Below, piece by piece: positions 32,565 through 44,037 of a stretch of 64,000 nt of DNA (position 1 is its first letter; the number at the start of each line of letters is the position of its first letter). The stretch comes from Saccopteryx bilineata (lineage: Eukaryota; Chordata; Mammalia; Chiroptera; Emballonuridae): the NCBI RefSeq assembly GCF_036850765.1, contig NC_089493.1, forward strand, positions 268,501,034 through 268,565,033, in the 5' to 3' direction. Under the pieces are notes generated by a model. That model saw nothing but the letters and a program-made list of their open reading frames with translations, was not told the DNA's origin and ran no database searches. Made by a program: the position numbers and the translations under genes.

Positions 32565-33445
32565 CAAGGAACGGGACTTGAGGCCACACTTGAACTAGAG
32601 CTTAGAAAAGAAGGTGGAGGATGAATAGTGGTGGCCTCGAGGGACAGGGTCATGATTTTAGCCATACTTGGAGTGACGGTATCCTAAGAATGAGGTAAAA
32701 TTCAGGACCAGTGTCTCCAATTGGAGATGCTCTTCTTTTTGATGGTAAATACCTGGACTATTCACATGTAGCTTCTCAGGAGAGAATCAAATTACCACCT
32801 GTATCAGACTTTCCCAGGAGGCTCCAGGAGTCCCACAGAAAGCACACAAGCCAAACCAGGTAAAGGTAATGTTTAGCTGGAGTTTTACTTTGGTTCACTG
32901 CTCACAAAAACTTTTAGTGCACACCATCAGGACATTTACTACGTGCTGTAAATTGAGCTGGGAAGGCAGGTTGAAAATACATAAACACTATTAAATCTAG
33001 TTGAGTAGAAAGCATTACTAATGGGCAGATTGACTTCAAGTGTCTCTGCTAAGTACAGGAAAATTAAAAAGTGCTTTGAGTTTGTTTTCCTTTAAAAGCT
33101 GTGATCTACTCCTCGCCCAGAGCTAACTCACGAAACAATGTCAATCTACAGTCTCTTTCAGGAGAGGATTTGACTTCAGTTAGAAAACAGGTCAACGGCA
33201 TTAATTGGAAACTTAGTGACAAAGCCTGGATTTACTGATAAGCGGTGTGTGGTCAGACTTATTTCTAGGGGCTGCTGTTCAGAATTGCAGGGTAGGTGGG
33301 CAGGCAGGGCTGGAGTGGCTCAATGCCCCAGAATTTTGTGCTTCTCAGAGGCCTCTGTTCCATTATGTGGGACATGTGTTTCCACTTGTCCCTGCTGTGT
33401 TTTGGGTGACTGGATGCTTTCACAAAGTAGCTTTGTGAACTTGAA
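32565..33445. other. Unassigned non-coding sequence
   Basis: No repeat family or gene recognised. Confidence 0.4.
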
Positions 33446-33449
33446 AGAA

Positions 33450-33645
33450 TAGTGAGATTAGAATCCGACAGACTTGGTTCAAATTTTGACTCTGCCACTG
33501 GCTCGATGACCTGGGCATACCACCTGATTGGGCTGATTCTCTGCACGGGTCTCTAAAGCCTGGAAGGCTTCTTCTGAGGACTAAATGAAGCGATATATGT
33601 GGAAACATTTTGCACAATGCTTGGCACACAGCAGGCCCTCGATGG
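33450..33645 (+). repeat. MIR SINE
   Basis: 'gacttggttcaaattttgac', 'tctgccactggctcgatgac', 'ggactaaatgaagcgatat' (here gaggactaaatg) and 'gcttggcacacagcaggcc' are in MIR order. Confidence 0.8.
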
Positions 33646-33649
33646 ACCA

Positions 33650-34355
33650 TGGTTGATCTTTTAAGTCTATTTTTATAATAACTCGGGAGGTTGGCTGCTA
33701 AGATATCCTAGCTCGCAAAGTAAAGAAATAATCCTTGAATAGGATGCAGTATTCTTTGCTCCAATGGACAGTCAATCCTCAAATTACTTGAAGTTCGGGA
33801 TATATCAAAGCAGGTAGCATTGAGTGCAATCGCATTGAGGACACTGAGTATCCAGCCCATTTTAGAATGCGCACATGAGCATACTTCTCTTTTTCTTTCA
33901 TTTGAAGAAAGAGTTTTGTAAGTTTCTTCTGCGCTGTTGGCTCCCCTTTGCCTGACAGCTGGCTTACTTACACACTCCCACTCCTGCCTTTCTTCTTCCC
34001 ACTGAAAGATTTGTTGACTGAGCCACTGAAATTTTTTAAGGCAGCACTGGCAAACATTGAGCGGGCAAGTGCAGCTTGACTAATAGAGGGCATTAAAGAG
34101 AATGTGAGTGTTAAGGAGAGTGGCCAGACAAAATATTGGAAATGTTCTGGGGAGCCCGCGGCTTCTCAGGAGAGCTTGAGCTTCTCACGGGGCACCCAGC
34201 TCCCCAGTCGGGGGGCGTATCTCCCTGCTTCCCGCAGATCTCTGAGAACGCGCCTCAGGGCATGTGCCAACCGCTTCTCTGCCAGGACCTCACTAACAGA
34301 AATACTCCGTGGAATATTGGCCAGTCCCCATATGCAGACTCAGTGTCAGGATCTC
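33650..34355. other. Unique non-coding stretch
   Basis: No repeat named. The plus-strand 206-codon frame that starts at 34104 runs into the antisense VES at 34360 and carries a homopolymeric Phe run from its T-tail, so it is not a gene. Confidence 0.45.
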
Positions 34356-34359
34356 GTGT

Positions 34360-34740
34360 CCTTTTTTTTTTTTTTTTTTTGTAATTTTCCGAAGGTGGAA
34401 ACGGGGAGGCAGTCAGACAGACTCCTGCATGCGCCCGGCCGGGATCCACCTGGCACGCCCACCAGGGGGCGATGCTCTGCTCATCCGGGGTGTCGCTCTG
34501 TTGCGACCAGAGCCATTCTAGCGCCTGAGGCAGAGGCCACAGAGCCATCCCCAGCGCCCGGGCCATCTTTGCTCCAATGGAGCCTCGGCTACGGGAGGGG
34601 AAGAGAGAGACAGAGAGGAAGGAGAGGGGGAGGAGTGGAGAAGCAGATGGGCGCTTCTCCTGTGTGCCCTGGCCAGGAATCGAACCCAGGACTTCCGCAC
34701 GCCAGGCTGACGCTCTACCACTGAGCCAACCGGCCAGGGC
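34360..34740 (-). mobile_element. VES SINE, long-body subtype, antisense
   Basis: Ends (plus strand) with AACCGGCCAGGGC, the reverse of the VES start, and its tail is the T19 run near 34360. The target duplication is not clear. A (TG)n run lies directly at its right edge and a cgtgtcctttttt word occurs on both sides, which may be the disturbed duplication. Confidence 0.9.
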
Positions 34741-34973
34741 CTACTTTTTGTGTGTGTGTGTGTGTGTCCTTTTTTCCCTGGTCTCTCTCCCCTGGAGCCC
34801 TGCAAGCTTCTCTGCATCCCTGTCCTCCTGGGTCTCTGACGTGAACGCCAGCTTGTGTCAATGTGGTCGGGTTTGCAAGCTATTCTTATTCAGTCCCACT
34901 CTGCCAACAACTGCAGCCACGTTCCGGATTCTGTATGAAAGGTTTTGTGTCTGTTACCTCAGCTGATCCTTAA

Positions 34974-35191
34974 GCCGGGAGTCAGCAAACTTTCTATAAA
35001 GAGCCAGGGAGTGATAACTCTTAGGTTTCAGCTGCTCAGTGGCGGCTACTCAACTCTGCCACTGAGATTAAAACCAACCGCAGACAATATGCAAACTAAT
35101 GAGCTTGGCTGCATGCCAAGAAAACTTCATCTAGACAGTCAGTGGGCAGGTAGTCTTGGCCTCCAGGCTGTGGTTTCCCCACCCCTGTTCT
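34974..35191 (+). mobile_element. Charlie/MER1-type hAT MITE
   Basis: 'gggagtcagcaaactttct', 'taaagagccagggagtgat', 'ggctactcaactctgccact' and the end 'gtttccccacccctg' match the old 'GTCAGCAAAC' hAT family of mammals. Diverged, no transposase. Confidence 0.65.
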
Positions 35192-35310
35192 AAACAACCT
35201 TTGAAGTATGTTGTTCACACTCATTTTACAATGGAGAAAATGAAGTGTAGACAAAAGATGAAGCAACTTTCCAAAGATGATACAGGTTGTGAGTGGCTAC
35301 CCAGGATGTG
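35192..35310 (-). repeat. MIR SINE, antisense
   Basis: 'tcattttacaatggagaaaa' and 'gatgatacaggttgtgagtg' are in the antisense MIR order. Confidence 0.55.
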
Positions 35311-35314
35311 TCCG

Positions 35315-35925
35315 ATTCCCATGTCAACCCTGTGTGGAAATGCTTGTGAAGAGCAGAGATACGCCCCTTCGGGAGAGAGATGGCAGACAGACACTTTCCC
35401 AAAGGCCTGCGCCACCATCATGAATATAATCCTGGCCCAAGGTTTCCACCTCCTCCACACCAGCAAGTAATTTTTCCCTGGGGGGTGGGGAGGGGGCACG
35501 CGGACTCCTGTTCAGGGCGGCAGATGCTCTCGTTGCTCTGATGTGAGTTCAGGCAGGCAGATTGACTATTGGTAACTATTCTGTATTAGGATGCAGCTTC
35601 CAGAAGGCCTCTGGGTAAAGGCAACAGCCATTTCTTACTTTGCCAAGAATTTGAGTAATATTTTTTCAGGACATGTATTAATGATATTCAGTAATTTAAT
35701 AATTAAGTTATTGAGGGTGTGCATGTGTATTCCAGCTAAGTCCTAGAAATGCACTATACACCACGACGGTACAGAGGACAGACCCTGCTTCTGCCCTGGT
35801 GAAATGACCATCTAGACCTGGGTGTGACTGGCTGCGTTTGCTGCAGTCTCTACAGTTTATTTAGTCCTCGCCTGTGTTATCCTGACTGACCCTCCCAACT
35901 GAGCTCGATATCACAAACCTCGGTT
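35315..35925. other. Mostly unassigned
   Basis: 35840-35925 (tttatttagtcctcgcctg) is a possible antisense MIR tail. The rest is unassigned. Confidence 0.35.
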
Positions 35926-35929
35926 GAAG

Positions 35930-36318
35930 GGTGCAAAAGATGATAAAGAAGATGTGGTATATATATATACTATGGAATACTACTCAGCCATAAGAAATGA
36001 TGACATCGGATCGTTTACAACAACATGGATGGACCTTGATAACATTATACGGAGTCAAGTAAATCAGAAAAAGCTAAGACTATATGATTCCATACATAGA
36101 TGGGACATGAAAATGAGACTCGGGGAGTGTGGTGGTTACGGGTTGGAGGGGGGAGGGTGTGAGGGATGATGAGGGGGGGCACAAAGAAAACCAGATCGAA
36201 GGTGACAGAAGACAATTGGACTTTGGGTGATGGGTATGCAACATAATCAAATGTCAAAATAACCTGGAGATGTTTTTCCTGAACCTATGTACCCTAATTG
36301 ATCTATGTCACCCCACTA
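35930..36318 (+). mobile_element. 5'-truncated L1 3' end, sense, comparatively young
   Basis: 'tactatggaatactactcag', 'acatggatggaccttgataa', 'gactatatgattcc' and 'acctggagatg' follow the L1 order. The frame 35924-36169 still reads as an uninterrupted ORF2 C-terminal tail (MEYYSAIRNDD, TWMDLDNIIRS). It contains only the last part of ORF2 plus the 3'UTR and ends near gtcaccccac, without a visible A-tail. It cannot be active. Confidence 0.85.
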
Positions 36319-36339
36319 ACGCTCAGGCTGTGAATTGCA

Positions 36340-36580
36340 GGGACTTGCAGAGGATCTCGCCGCGGTGAGAGCTTTGACGGTGGCGCTGAGGCTCAGACTC
36401 GGGAGCTCCGCCCCATGACTCGGAGTGCTCTCCACTGCACTGCCGCCCTGCTGTCCCAGAGCCACGGCCGGCACTGTTCCTCTTCTCCCCCCGCACCTCC
36501 ACCTCCGGCTGGCTGGCAGCATCTTCTTCTGAACTTTATGTAACCTGGCTCCTGTCCAGGCCCTCTGGCAGCCTTCCCGG
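36340..36580. other. CpG-rich cluster
   Basis: About fourteen CpGs in roughly 240 bp (ctcgccgcggtg, ggcgctgagg, ccacggccggcac), well above the surrounding sequence and starting just after the L1 end. No TATA box or convincing exon is seen. It is at best a small CpG island or an ancient, GC-rich unique fragment. Confidence 0.5.
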
Positions 36581-36742
36581 TTCTCGCTGTCTATCTGCCC
36601 AGCATCTCCCGACTTCCCTTCGGAAGCTCTTATCCTCCTTTGGCAGCCAAATGCCCTCTATTTTATTTTCTCTCCAGGGCACACTCAGAGGATGGAGAAA
36701 AGCCGAGAGATTGTTCACTTTCTTAACAGGAGCTGCTTTCAA

Positions 36743-36770
36743 TTCAGCCGCAGCTGCTACTGCGGCTGAA
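36743..36770. other. Perfect 11-bp hairpin in unique DNA
   Basis: TTCAGCCGCAG (36743-36753) and CTGCGGCTGAA (36760-36770) are exact inverted repeats around a 6-nt loop ctgcta. It contains a CAGCTG E-box at the stem-loop edge. There is no microRNA-length stem and no T run, so its role is unknown. Confidence 0.75.
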
Positions 36771-36784
36771 GTGAGATAGATCCC

Positions 36785-37135
36785 AAGACAGATGGCCCGG
36801 CGGTGCCTATTTTAAGCCCCTGAGTCACAAGAACAGATCCAAAATAACTCAGTCTGGCAGGGGTCAAATGCAGAGCAGAGTGGCAGCCTTTAGAGAAAGT
36901 GTGAGCCCTGATCTTTGGAGATACCAAATCTGGAGTTTTCTAGTTAGTAAGACTTCCTCAACACAGCTTCTACGTTGATGTTTCCGGCCCGACTCGGCCT
37001 CCTTGTTCAGCTGCTGCTCTAAAACAAAACAAAACAAAACAAAAAAAAACAAAACACCTCTCCTTGATGAATTCAAGGATCTTATTTGAATAATTGTTAC
37101 TGCTCCCAAGATTTGCACCAGGGGAAACTCTGCTC
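36785..37135. other. Unassigned; contains short (AAAAC)n
   Basis: (AAAAC)n at about 37021-37056. Otherwise nothing recognised. Confidence 0.5.
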
Positions 37136-37140
37136 CTCTG

Positions 37141-37580
37141 TGTGTCAGTCAGCTAATTGCAAGAAGAATGCTGTGTAAGAAGCCACCTCAAAACCCTGTG
37201 GCTTAAAGCAACAATCATGTATTCTCTTTCATGTGGCTAGACTTTGGCTGGGGTCAGCTGATTGGGATTCAGTGAGTTACTCTTGGCTCCACGTTGTGGA
37301 TTTGCTTCTGCTATTCCCCTAGCTCTCCTCCACATTACACCAGTGGGCTCTTCAGAGCATGCTCTCACGGCAGTGGTAGAAACACAAGAGGAAAAGTTTA
37401 ACTACACAGGCATGCCTCAAGCCTTTGTTTGTATATGTCTGTGGAAATTACTATGATCAAAGCACTTGACATGAACAAGTCCAATATCAGTGAGGCCAAA
37501 AATATACTCTGCCCCAGCGGGGATGGAGGAACTGCAAGCTCACGTGGCAAAGGCTGTGGATAAGAGTGGAGCAGAAGGGA
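37141..37580 (-). repeat. MaLR/ERVL-type LTR-like block, antisense
   Basis: 'ctgtggcttaaagcaacaat', 'catgtattctctttcatgtg', 'ggctggggtcagctgattgg' and 'acttgacatgaacaagtcc' are in the order of an old antisense LTR of the MLT/ERVL kind as I recall it. The exact family is uncertain. Confidence 0.45.
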
Positions 37581-37584
37581 CAGC

Positions 37585-38305
37585 ATTGCTATCCATTACA
37601 CCTGGGCTGCAGAAGGTTCTATAGAGGGAGAGAGGCCACTGAAAAGCCTGGTGGTCTTTCCCCTTTGAGCAACTGTGGCTGCTCCTTATCCTTTTCCCTC
37701 CAGGGAGGAGTCAGGTCATGGCACACAGCCTGACTTCTCCCTTTAAAATGACCTTAAACTATCTCTGTGCTCTTTTGTAAAGGCTGGTTTCCTGCCTTCT
37801 TTCCACAGAGTGGGTTGTCTTACGCTGCTGAATTCTTCAAACTGGCTCCTCACAAGGTTTTAATAGATTTGGGGAGTTTAGAGATGCGAACGGATTGGAT
37901 GAGCGGAGAGTAATTTAAGATCTTGAGCCCCTTTATTTGCACACTTCTGACCCTGCAGGTAAGAGTGACTTCAGGTTACAGGAGAAGACCAGAGGGGTGA
38001 GGCCCCATGAGCTCACTGGAGATGACAGCGCGTGAGAGATGAAGCTGTCTTCTTATTGAGGACATCCTGATGTGTCCGCGTGCTGGCAAAGGGTCAGGAG
38101 AAGTACTGTGTGTAGGGATTTGTACATATAGAAACCATGTGACGCTAGACATTGTCATTGCTAGAAGTACACAGCTCTCCTCACTGCAGGTCTCTCTGTC
38201 GAGCACATGAGCCTTGGTGAAAGGGACATATGCCCCCCCCCCCCAGAGCCATGGGGGCAATGATTCAAGGCCATCTGTCTTCCATCCCTCACTTTCCCCC
38301 TGCCC
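37585..38305. other. Unassigned non-coding sequence
   Basis: A C10 run near 38235. No gene or repeat family named. Confidence 0.4.
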
Positions 38306-38309
38306 TCCT

Positions 38310-38485
38310 TAATTTGTCACCATATGATATTATTTGTTTGTATATCTGTTTTTCGCCTAGCTTTTCTGATACTTCTATGAGCAAGAATTATGTTTACTTT
38401 CCTTAGGGTTATATCTATAGAACCTAGACTCTGACACATAGCTAGTAATCAGAAAGGAATTCAATATATTATTTGTCCAATGAAT
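38310..38485 (+). repeat. L2 LINE 3'-end fragment
   Basis: 'gatacttctatgagcaagaa', 'gttatatctatagaaccta' and 'ctctgacacatagctagtaa' with 'ggaattcaatat' follow the L2 3' order. Diverged. Confidence 0.55.
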
Positions 38486-38489
38486 AGAT

Positions 38490-40095
38490 ATATGGGTTTG
38501 TTCCACTGTGTGGAATAGTGGAGGTGTTCAATAGATATTCATTTCCTTCCTTCCTTCCTTCACAGATTGCTATCCCCACCCAAAAGCCTTCTTCATTTGA
38601 TGTGATTCTCTGACTTGTTCCCAAAGTGCAATGTAAACCTCCCTTTAGCCTTATTAACATTTAGGGTCAAGTGATGAGTTCAGCAGGAAAAAACTCAGTC
38701 TTGGTTCAAGTAAGCCCCGACCTTTGGAAATTCAGATGCGAGTGTACTTTAGCTACAGAAAGGAGATAGCCACTAGATATTTATGAGTCATCTTGTTCCT
38801 CATTCCCACAGAAACAGGGGAATTGGACGAAGAGCATCGACTAGGAATTCGATACCCTACATTCTAGTGTGAAGTTAAGCAGGCCAGTGATGGTAGACGG
38901 AACAACGGCCCTCCGACGGTGCACACATTCTAAGAGAGAGAGAGTCTAAGCTGTCCTAACTGAGGGTACGGCTCAGGGTGAAAGAGGAGATGTTTGAATC
39001 TCAATTCACTCTTTCTTGCAGATAGATGGACAGCAATGACTCTGTGTGCTTTTAGGCAATGGTTCTTTTTTTCATCAAAGTAGTAGCTGGGATAATAGAA
39101 AAATCAACACGGCCTCAGGTGATGACTTTACTAACTTTTCACTATAGAAAGAAGTTTTGCCTGAAAATACTATAGAGGCTGCATGTCCGCAGTGTAATCC
39201 TCTCAGCCTAAGACAGCATCACCCAACCCAGCACTGTCTGAGCACCGAAACCGCAGCAGCCCTCGGCACAGAGGCCTTACGGGCTCACAAACCAGGGGAG
39301 GCGTTCTCTGAGACAGAACCCCTGGCTTTTCACTTCTCTAAGCAGGTTCTTGTGCCCTGGCTTCCTTTTGCAACTAGAGCTCCCACTGACATAAAATAGA
39401 ATCTCTGTCAAAGTGTGGGGCCACCACAGGGTGGGCAGCGTGGTTCCCAGCAGCACAGTCAGCTGACGTGTTCACTGGAGAGCAAACTGGGTTAAATGTC
39501 CCCTTCCAAGCGAGCCTGAAAATCCTCCAACACGAGGTCTTTCATGCGTTAGACCCGGAACGAAGGGCAGGCCTCAAAGCCTGGCCTAGTTCTAAATTTA
39601 GATCAGTAATTTTATCCAAGAATGCAACTGTGTAGTGAATACTCCTGTCTCTCCTTCTCTTTTAATACCAGAGCGGGGGGGAGGGGGGGTGGGAAGGGCT
39701 CCATTTGTGCCTTGACAGTTTTGAGGAGGTGTCATGTGGATATTTCTCGGTGAAAAGAGCAAAAGTAATAGGGGACCAGCTTAAAATGTCAAGTCACATT
39801 ATTGGCAGACACCTAAGGTGATCTTTGCTGCTTTCCTCTGCTCTTAATTCAAGCAACATTATATGTGCTATGACAACAGTGAGCGGTTTGAAACAGACTG
39901 CTTGATCTCGGGTTGCTGGCTGCCACAGGACAATCCAAATGGCCCTTCACGCATTTTATCAGCCTTGAAGCGGTGCTTGTTCTCTGGGGGCAGTTGAAAT
40001 GCTGTACGGGTTACACCAGTACAGAAAGAGTGATATATTTAGGACTGCTTTTAAATATTTTTTAAATATTGAATATATGTATTTATTTGTGCATG
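38490..40095. other. Repeat-poor unique sequence
   Basis: About 1.6 kb with no recognised repeat except short T/C runs. Nothing coding is visible. Together with 40125-41150 it is the longest repeat-poor stretch in the window. Confidence 0.45.
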
Positions 40096-40098
40096 TAT

Positions 40099-40123
40099 AC
40101 ACACACACACACACACACACACA
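40099..40123. repeat. (CA)n microsatellite
   Basis: About twelve AC units, flanked on the left by AT-rich low-complexity sequence. Confidence 0.95.
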
Positions 40124-40739
40124 ATAAGTCTCCATAGCCTAATTAAATATTAGGTACCTCTGTTTTGAGGTCCAATTATTTTGAAATATTCTATCAAGTG
40201 TTGAGTTGGTAATTATGTATGTACTTATTTAATACATAAGTAAGACCAAAGTAATTAATGATTAGGCTATAAATACAGTGGGTTTAGGACCCACGGGGGA
40301 ATAAGAAAGGCAGAAAGGCTCATTCACCCTGCTTTGGAATTAAAAGGCTCCCTCCAAAAGGGCTTAGGACTGGCCAAGCCAAGAGATTCAATGGCTGCAC
40401 TGGGAGGGGTCAGTGTGTCCGCGATGGTGCTCAGTGTCACCTCAGAGAGGCAGATGTTTCCATGAAAATTCTCAGAATAAGCCACACGCTCTTGAGGCAA
40501 ATCTCGGACTTACCTGTTTCGCTTATAACCTGAAAAGTGAGGCGATGGGTTTTGATTGAATTGCCTAGTAATTCTGTCATGAACTGTACCACGTTTTTTC
40601 CTCCCTTGAACACATTACTGATGGTAACAAGGGAGTTATTTTCAATCAAGGCATGCTACAACGAAAAAGATTTCTCCTAACATTGTGATCCCTTCCTCTG
40701 AAATCCATTTCAGATTGGCGGATAAAATGTGATTATATT

Positions 40740-41150
40740 TACACTTCCCTGACACAATTCAGGCAGCAAAATAACAGCCTGCCGGAGACATTTTTCTTCT
40801 TCATATTTAGATCTGTCAGTGCCGCGGTGCTGGGGGAGCAGGGAGGGTGACGGAGGCAGCTGGGTGTGCCGACAGGTTTTCGTTGGTTCACAGATAGAGA
40901 CGTTCTGTGCTCTGTGTGACTATCCACCTCTCATCTCAGAGTTCCTCCAACGTCACCCTGACTGGTGTTTGGATGATGATACAGCATGCTAATCAATAGC
41001 GCTCTATGCAAATCAAATTTCTCATTTTTGTCTTGACACAGCCCATAAATTACTCCAACAGAATGCTCTAATTGGTTCACACTCATTAGGGGATGCGCTA
41101 TGTATGAGTCACCGGTATCTATGTGAATCGCAGTTGCTTAAAAATTAGGC
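40740..41150. promoter_or_regulatory. Candidate conserved enhancer-like block
   Basis: Repeat-free, and dense in POU/homeodomain-type words: ATGCTAAT (40986-40993), tcaatagcgc, a perfect octamer ATGCAAAT (41006-41013), cataaattac (41045-41054) and TAATTGG (41069-41075), plus tgatgat repeats at about 40974. No open frame of note. Enhancer identity is inferred from composition and motif density. It needs cross-species alignment to support it. Confidence 0.35.
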
Positions 41151-41179
41151 TTCCAGATGGCAAGGCAAAAACAGTAGAT

Positions 41180-41385
41180 GGAACGGACAGAGGAGAGGTG
41201 GCACACTGGTGCAGGAAGTATGAGAGCCCTGGCTTTGCTGAGGAATTCTGATCCTGGTGCTCAACCTACCAGGGATTGGTCATGCATGGTATCAGGCAAC
41301 TCATCCGGCTTCTTGAGCCCGTGTCCTCACTTGTAAAATGAGTGGGTTGGTTGATGGGGTGAGCAAGACTGTATGTGTCGGTGGC
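41180..41385 (+). repeat. MIR SINE
   Basis: 'tgagagccctggctttgctg', 'ggcaactcatccggcttc', 'cctcacttgtaaaatgagtg' and 'gggttggttgatgg' are in MIR order. Old. Confidence 0.7.
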
Positions 41386-41540
41386 TCTGCCAGAGTGGCG
41401 ATGTCAAATGTGTGTTCAAGTCTCCACTCTCAGGAGGGGACAGAAGGGGACTGTCATTCCACTTCAACAAGGTTGTAGAGATCACCAAGGCTCCCACGGA
41501 CATCATCCTGGCTGCTTCCTCAATGATCAGTGTTTCTAAC

Positions 41541-41622
41541 TACACCGTGCACAAAAATTAGGGGATATTTTCTCACTTCATATTCATTCTTGAAATATCG
41601 CCTAATTTTTGTGAGCAGTATA
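41541..41622. mobile_element. Mariner-type MITE, about 80 bp
   Basis: TA-bounded ends with CACAAAAATTAGG on the left and CCTAATTTTTGTG on the right, an exact 13-bp inverted pair; outer bases are CACCGTG and AGCAGTA. Its length and layout match MADE1-style mariner MITEs. No transposase. Confidence 0.8.
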
Positions 41623-41629
41623 AATACAA

Positions 41630-43460
41630 CACTCGCCCTCCTGAGTCCAGAGGAAGGTGACCCTCTTCTTCCCCACATCGTCGGCTCTGAGCTCTGGATG
41701 TGCTGTGGACGCTGTAATCCGGGAATAAAGGACTTGAGTACCTTGCTGCTGGGACCACTGCCAGCAGACTGTCATCAGCTCTTAGCTCCCATTGGGATGG
41801 CCGGAGCAGCAGCGAGCCACTTAGACCAAGACCACACCCATTCCTGGAGGAGTGTGCACCCCATGACAGATAAATGTGGCAGTGAAGTCCTGTCACCCCG
41901 ACTTGGCACTGCTCTGAGGGTCATTCCATCTTGAGAACTCCCTATAACACTGGCTGAGGTTTCTGTTCAGAATGGATCACAGTTGAGTGTGTCTCTCTGG
42001 CCAATGCTGCTTCTTTCCTGGCCCCTCCCCCCTGCACATCCTTCCTCATTTCCATGAACACTCTCTAATAAACTTCTTATTTTCTATATAGTAATGTCTA
42101 CTTTTTAGGGAGCCTGGTCTGCACCGTCACAAAATGAGTTTCCTCTAGGAGACAGAGTTTTGCTATCTTTCATTGAGCCATACGGTGTGGACCCCAGGCT
42201 CAAGTTCAGTAATGATTTGGAAAAATAGGAGACATTATGCCAACCTACAGGTTTATGGATTCTTTGGGAACACTGGAAGGTCTCCAAATACTGAGACAAA
42301 CGCAACAAACAGATGAGCCTGAGCAGCCTCTGTGTCCCTGACACAGGACCCATCGGCTCTCCCATATCCGCCAAACTCCCCTCGATGCTCTCTGGCTCTT
42401 GAATGCAAAGCTGAGTGCCAACAGCCATTTATTGTGATACATGGAATACAAGGATAGGTCCAGTGCCAGCTTAACGACTCCTTGTTTCATCTACTGATTC
42501 CCAAATACACGGAGTCAAAGTACCCCGGCAGCATGTGCAGGTTCAGGGGGACCCTTGCTGTGTCCTCTGGCGAGTATATCCTCTTTGGGGACCAGCCTGC
42601 AGAGCCCAGGATCTCAGGAATAGAAAATAAAAGCCTACCAGTGGGTCACTGGTTGTGATGATAAGTAGCCTCCCTCCACCTTTTGTTCCCAGACCCATAT
42701 CCTCTTCCTATTTGGAGCACAGAACCATATCAAGGTCTCTGATTTAATGGATGTGCTATCTCCTGAAGGAGGCCACTCTATCCTTGCGGGTGTTTGCCTT
42801 CAAGATTGCCTTTCAGGTGCACCGTTAAGAGGTTATGTCAGCATTCTAGGAGGCCATTGCTTTCTGGGTGGCGTAGTAGATCACATGACAATAGTATACA
42901 AAATGTCCATACCCACATCTTCACTATCAAGTGGGCCCCTGGCTGGATGCTATGTTGTATGAGATTTTACACCTGTGGGTCATGCATTGATAAGCCTCCA
43001 GGTAGGGGACTGATGGAGGCTTTGTGGCAAACAAACAAATAACCCAACAACTGGTCTAGATTTATATCCCTATAAGGAGGAACTCTTGGCCTTTTGTGTA
43101 CGGAGGGGGCCCAAGGTAGTTGAGTCACCACCAATGGTAAGTTGGACCCTTTGAAGAGAGCAGTGCCACATTGGCTATGGAATGCTAGAGCCAGCTTGCA
43201 CCAGCTCCCAGCAGTCATTCTACACATCTCTTTCCAACTCTGTGTAAAGTGCCATTATGTTGGTAGCTGGGAATTTGGCATGGCAGAGGCTTTGTACCAC
43301 AGAAACTGGAAAATACTACAGATGAGATTTTTTTCACAGAGCCGGTTGTTAAGCATTTACTAGCACATGACTGCTTATAACATATGCTGCCATGTACATT
43401 GTTGCTAACCCTCAATCCAAATAAGCAGAGCACTCAGGCTAAACTGTTGAGTGCTCTGCT
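41630..43460. repeat. Unresolved LTR/ERV-like or old repeat region
   Basis: The sequence has polyadenylation-like words in LTR-like context (ggaataaaggac at about 41724, ctaataaacttctt at about 42065) and medium GC content without reading frames above 134 codons. I could not name any family. It may include old ERVL-type sequence or be unique DNA. Confidence 0.25.
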
Positions 43461-43464
43461 TCCG

Positions 43465-44035
43465 TTTACAGTGGGCATCTTCTCTTAAAACTATCATCCC
43501 ATTGAAAGCAACTATGAATTCCTGATGAAATTCAGAAATAAATGAATAAAAAAAAAATCTTTCGGATGTCATCATTGTACAGCCAAGGCAACCCAGCTTT
43601 GAGGAGCCCCGTGAGCAATGCTTTCTTTTTCTGAGGGCATTTGCTGAGCCCCAGCCTGGAAACAATGTGGCCGGTAGAAAGTGACAGCTTAGAGCTTTCC
43701 ATGCCATCATGGGACGGGGTAGAAATGAGAGTTCAGGGCTCCCAGGATTTCCAAGATTTGAGAGGGGTCAAGAGCTTGGAGAATAGAATCTGCAGAAACA
43801 TTCTGTGCCACTTTTTCCTCGTGGCTTTTGCTGAATCCAAAGCTGAGCTGGCCAAAGAGCTGATAAAGCCCAAAATGACAGTTCAGGGAGACATACATAC
43901 ATAAGCTGAGCTCTCAGCAGCCTTCTGGGGCTAAAGAAACAAAAACTGGACTCCAGAAGAATCAAGGAGTTGGCTGAGCTCTCATGGGTGAGTTATAATT
44001 GAGATCTCTAAAGGGCTATATGCTCCAGGAATAAG
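43465..44035. other. Unassigned non-coding sequence
   Basis: Nothing recognised. Confidence 0.4.
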
Positions 44036-44037
44036 CT

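Noticed and set aside
34104..34724. 206-codon open frame
   Set aside because: It runs through an antisense VES SINE and encodes a homopolymeric Phe run from its T-tail. No domain.
35924..36169. Possible active L1
   Set aside because: Only the last part of ORF2 remains. The 5' truncated copy has no promoter, ORF1 or reverse transcriptase.
41630..43460. Endogenous retrovirus with genes
   Set aside because: There is no gag, pol or env-like frame, and the LTR-like words are too weak to define ends.
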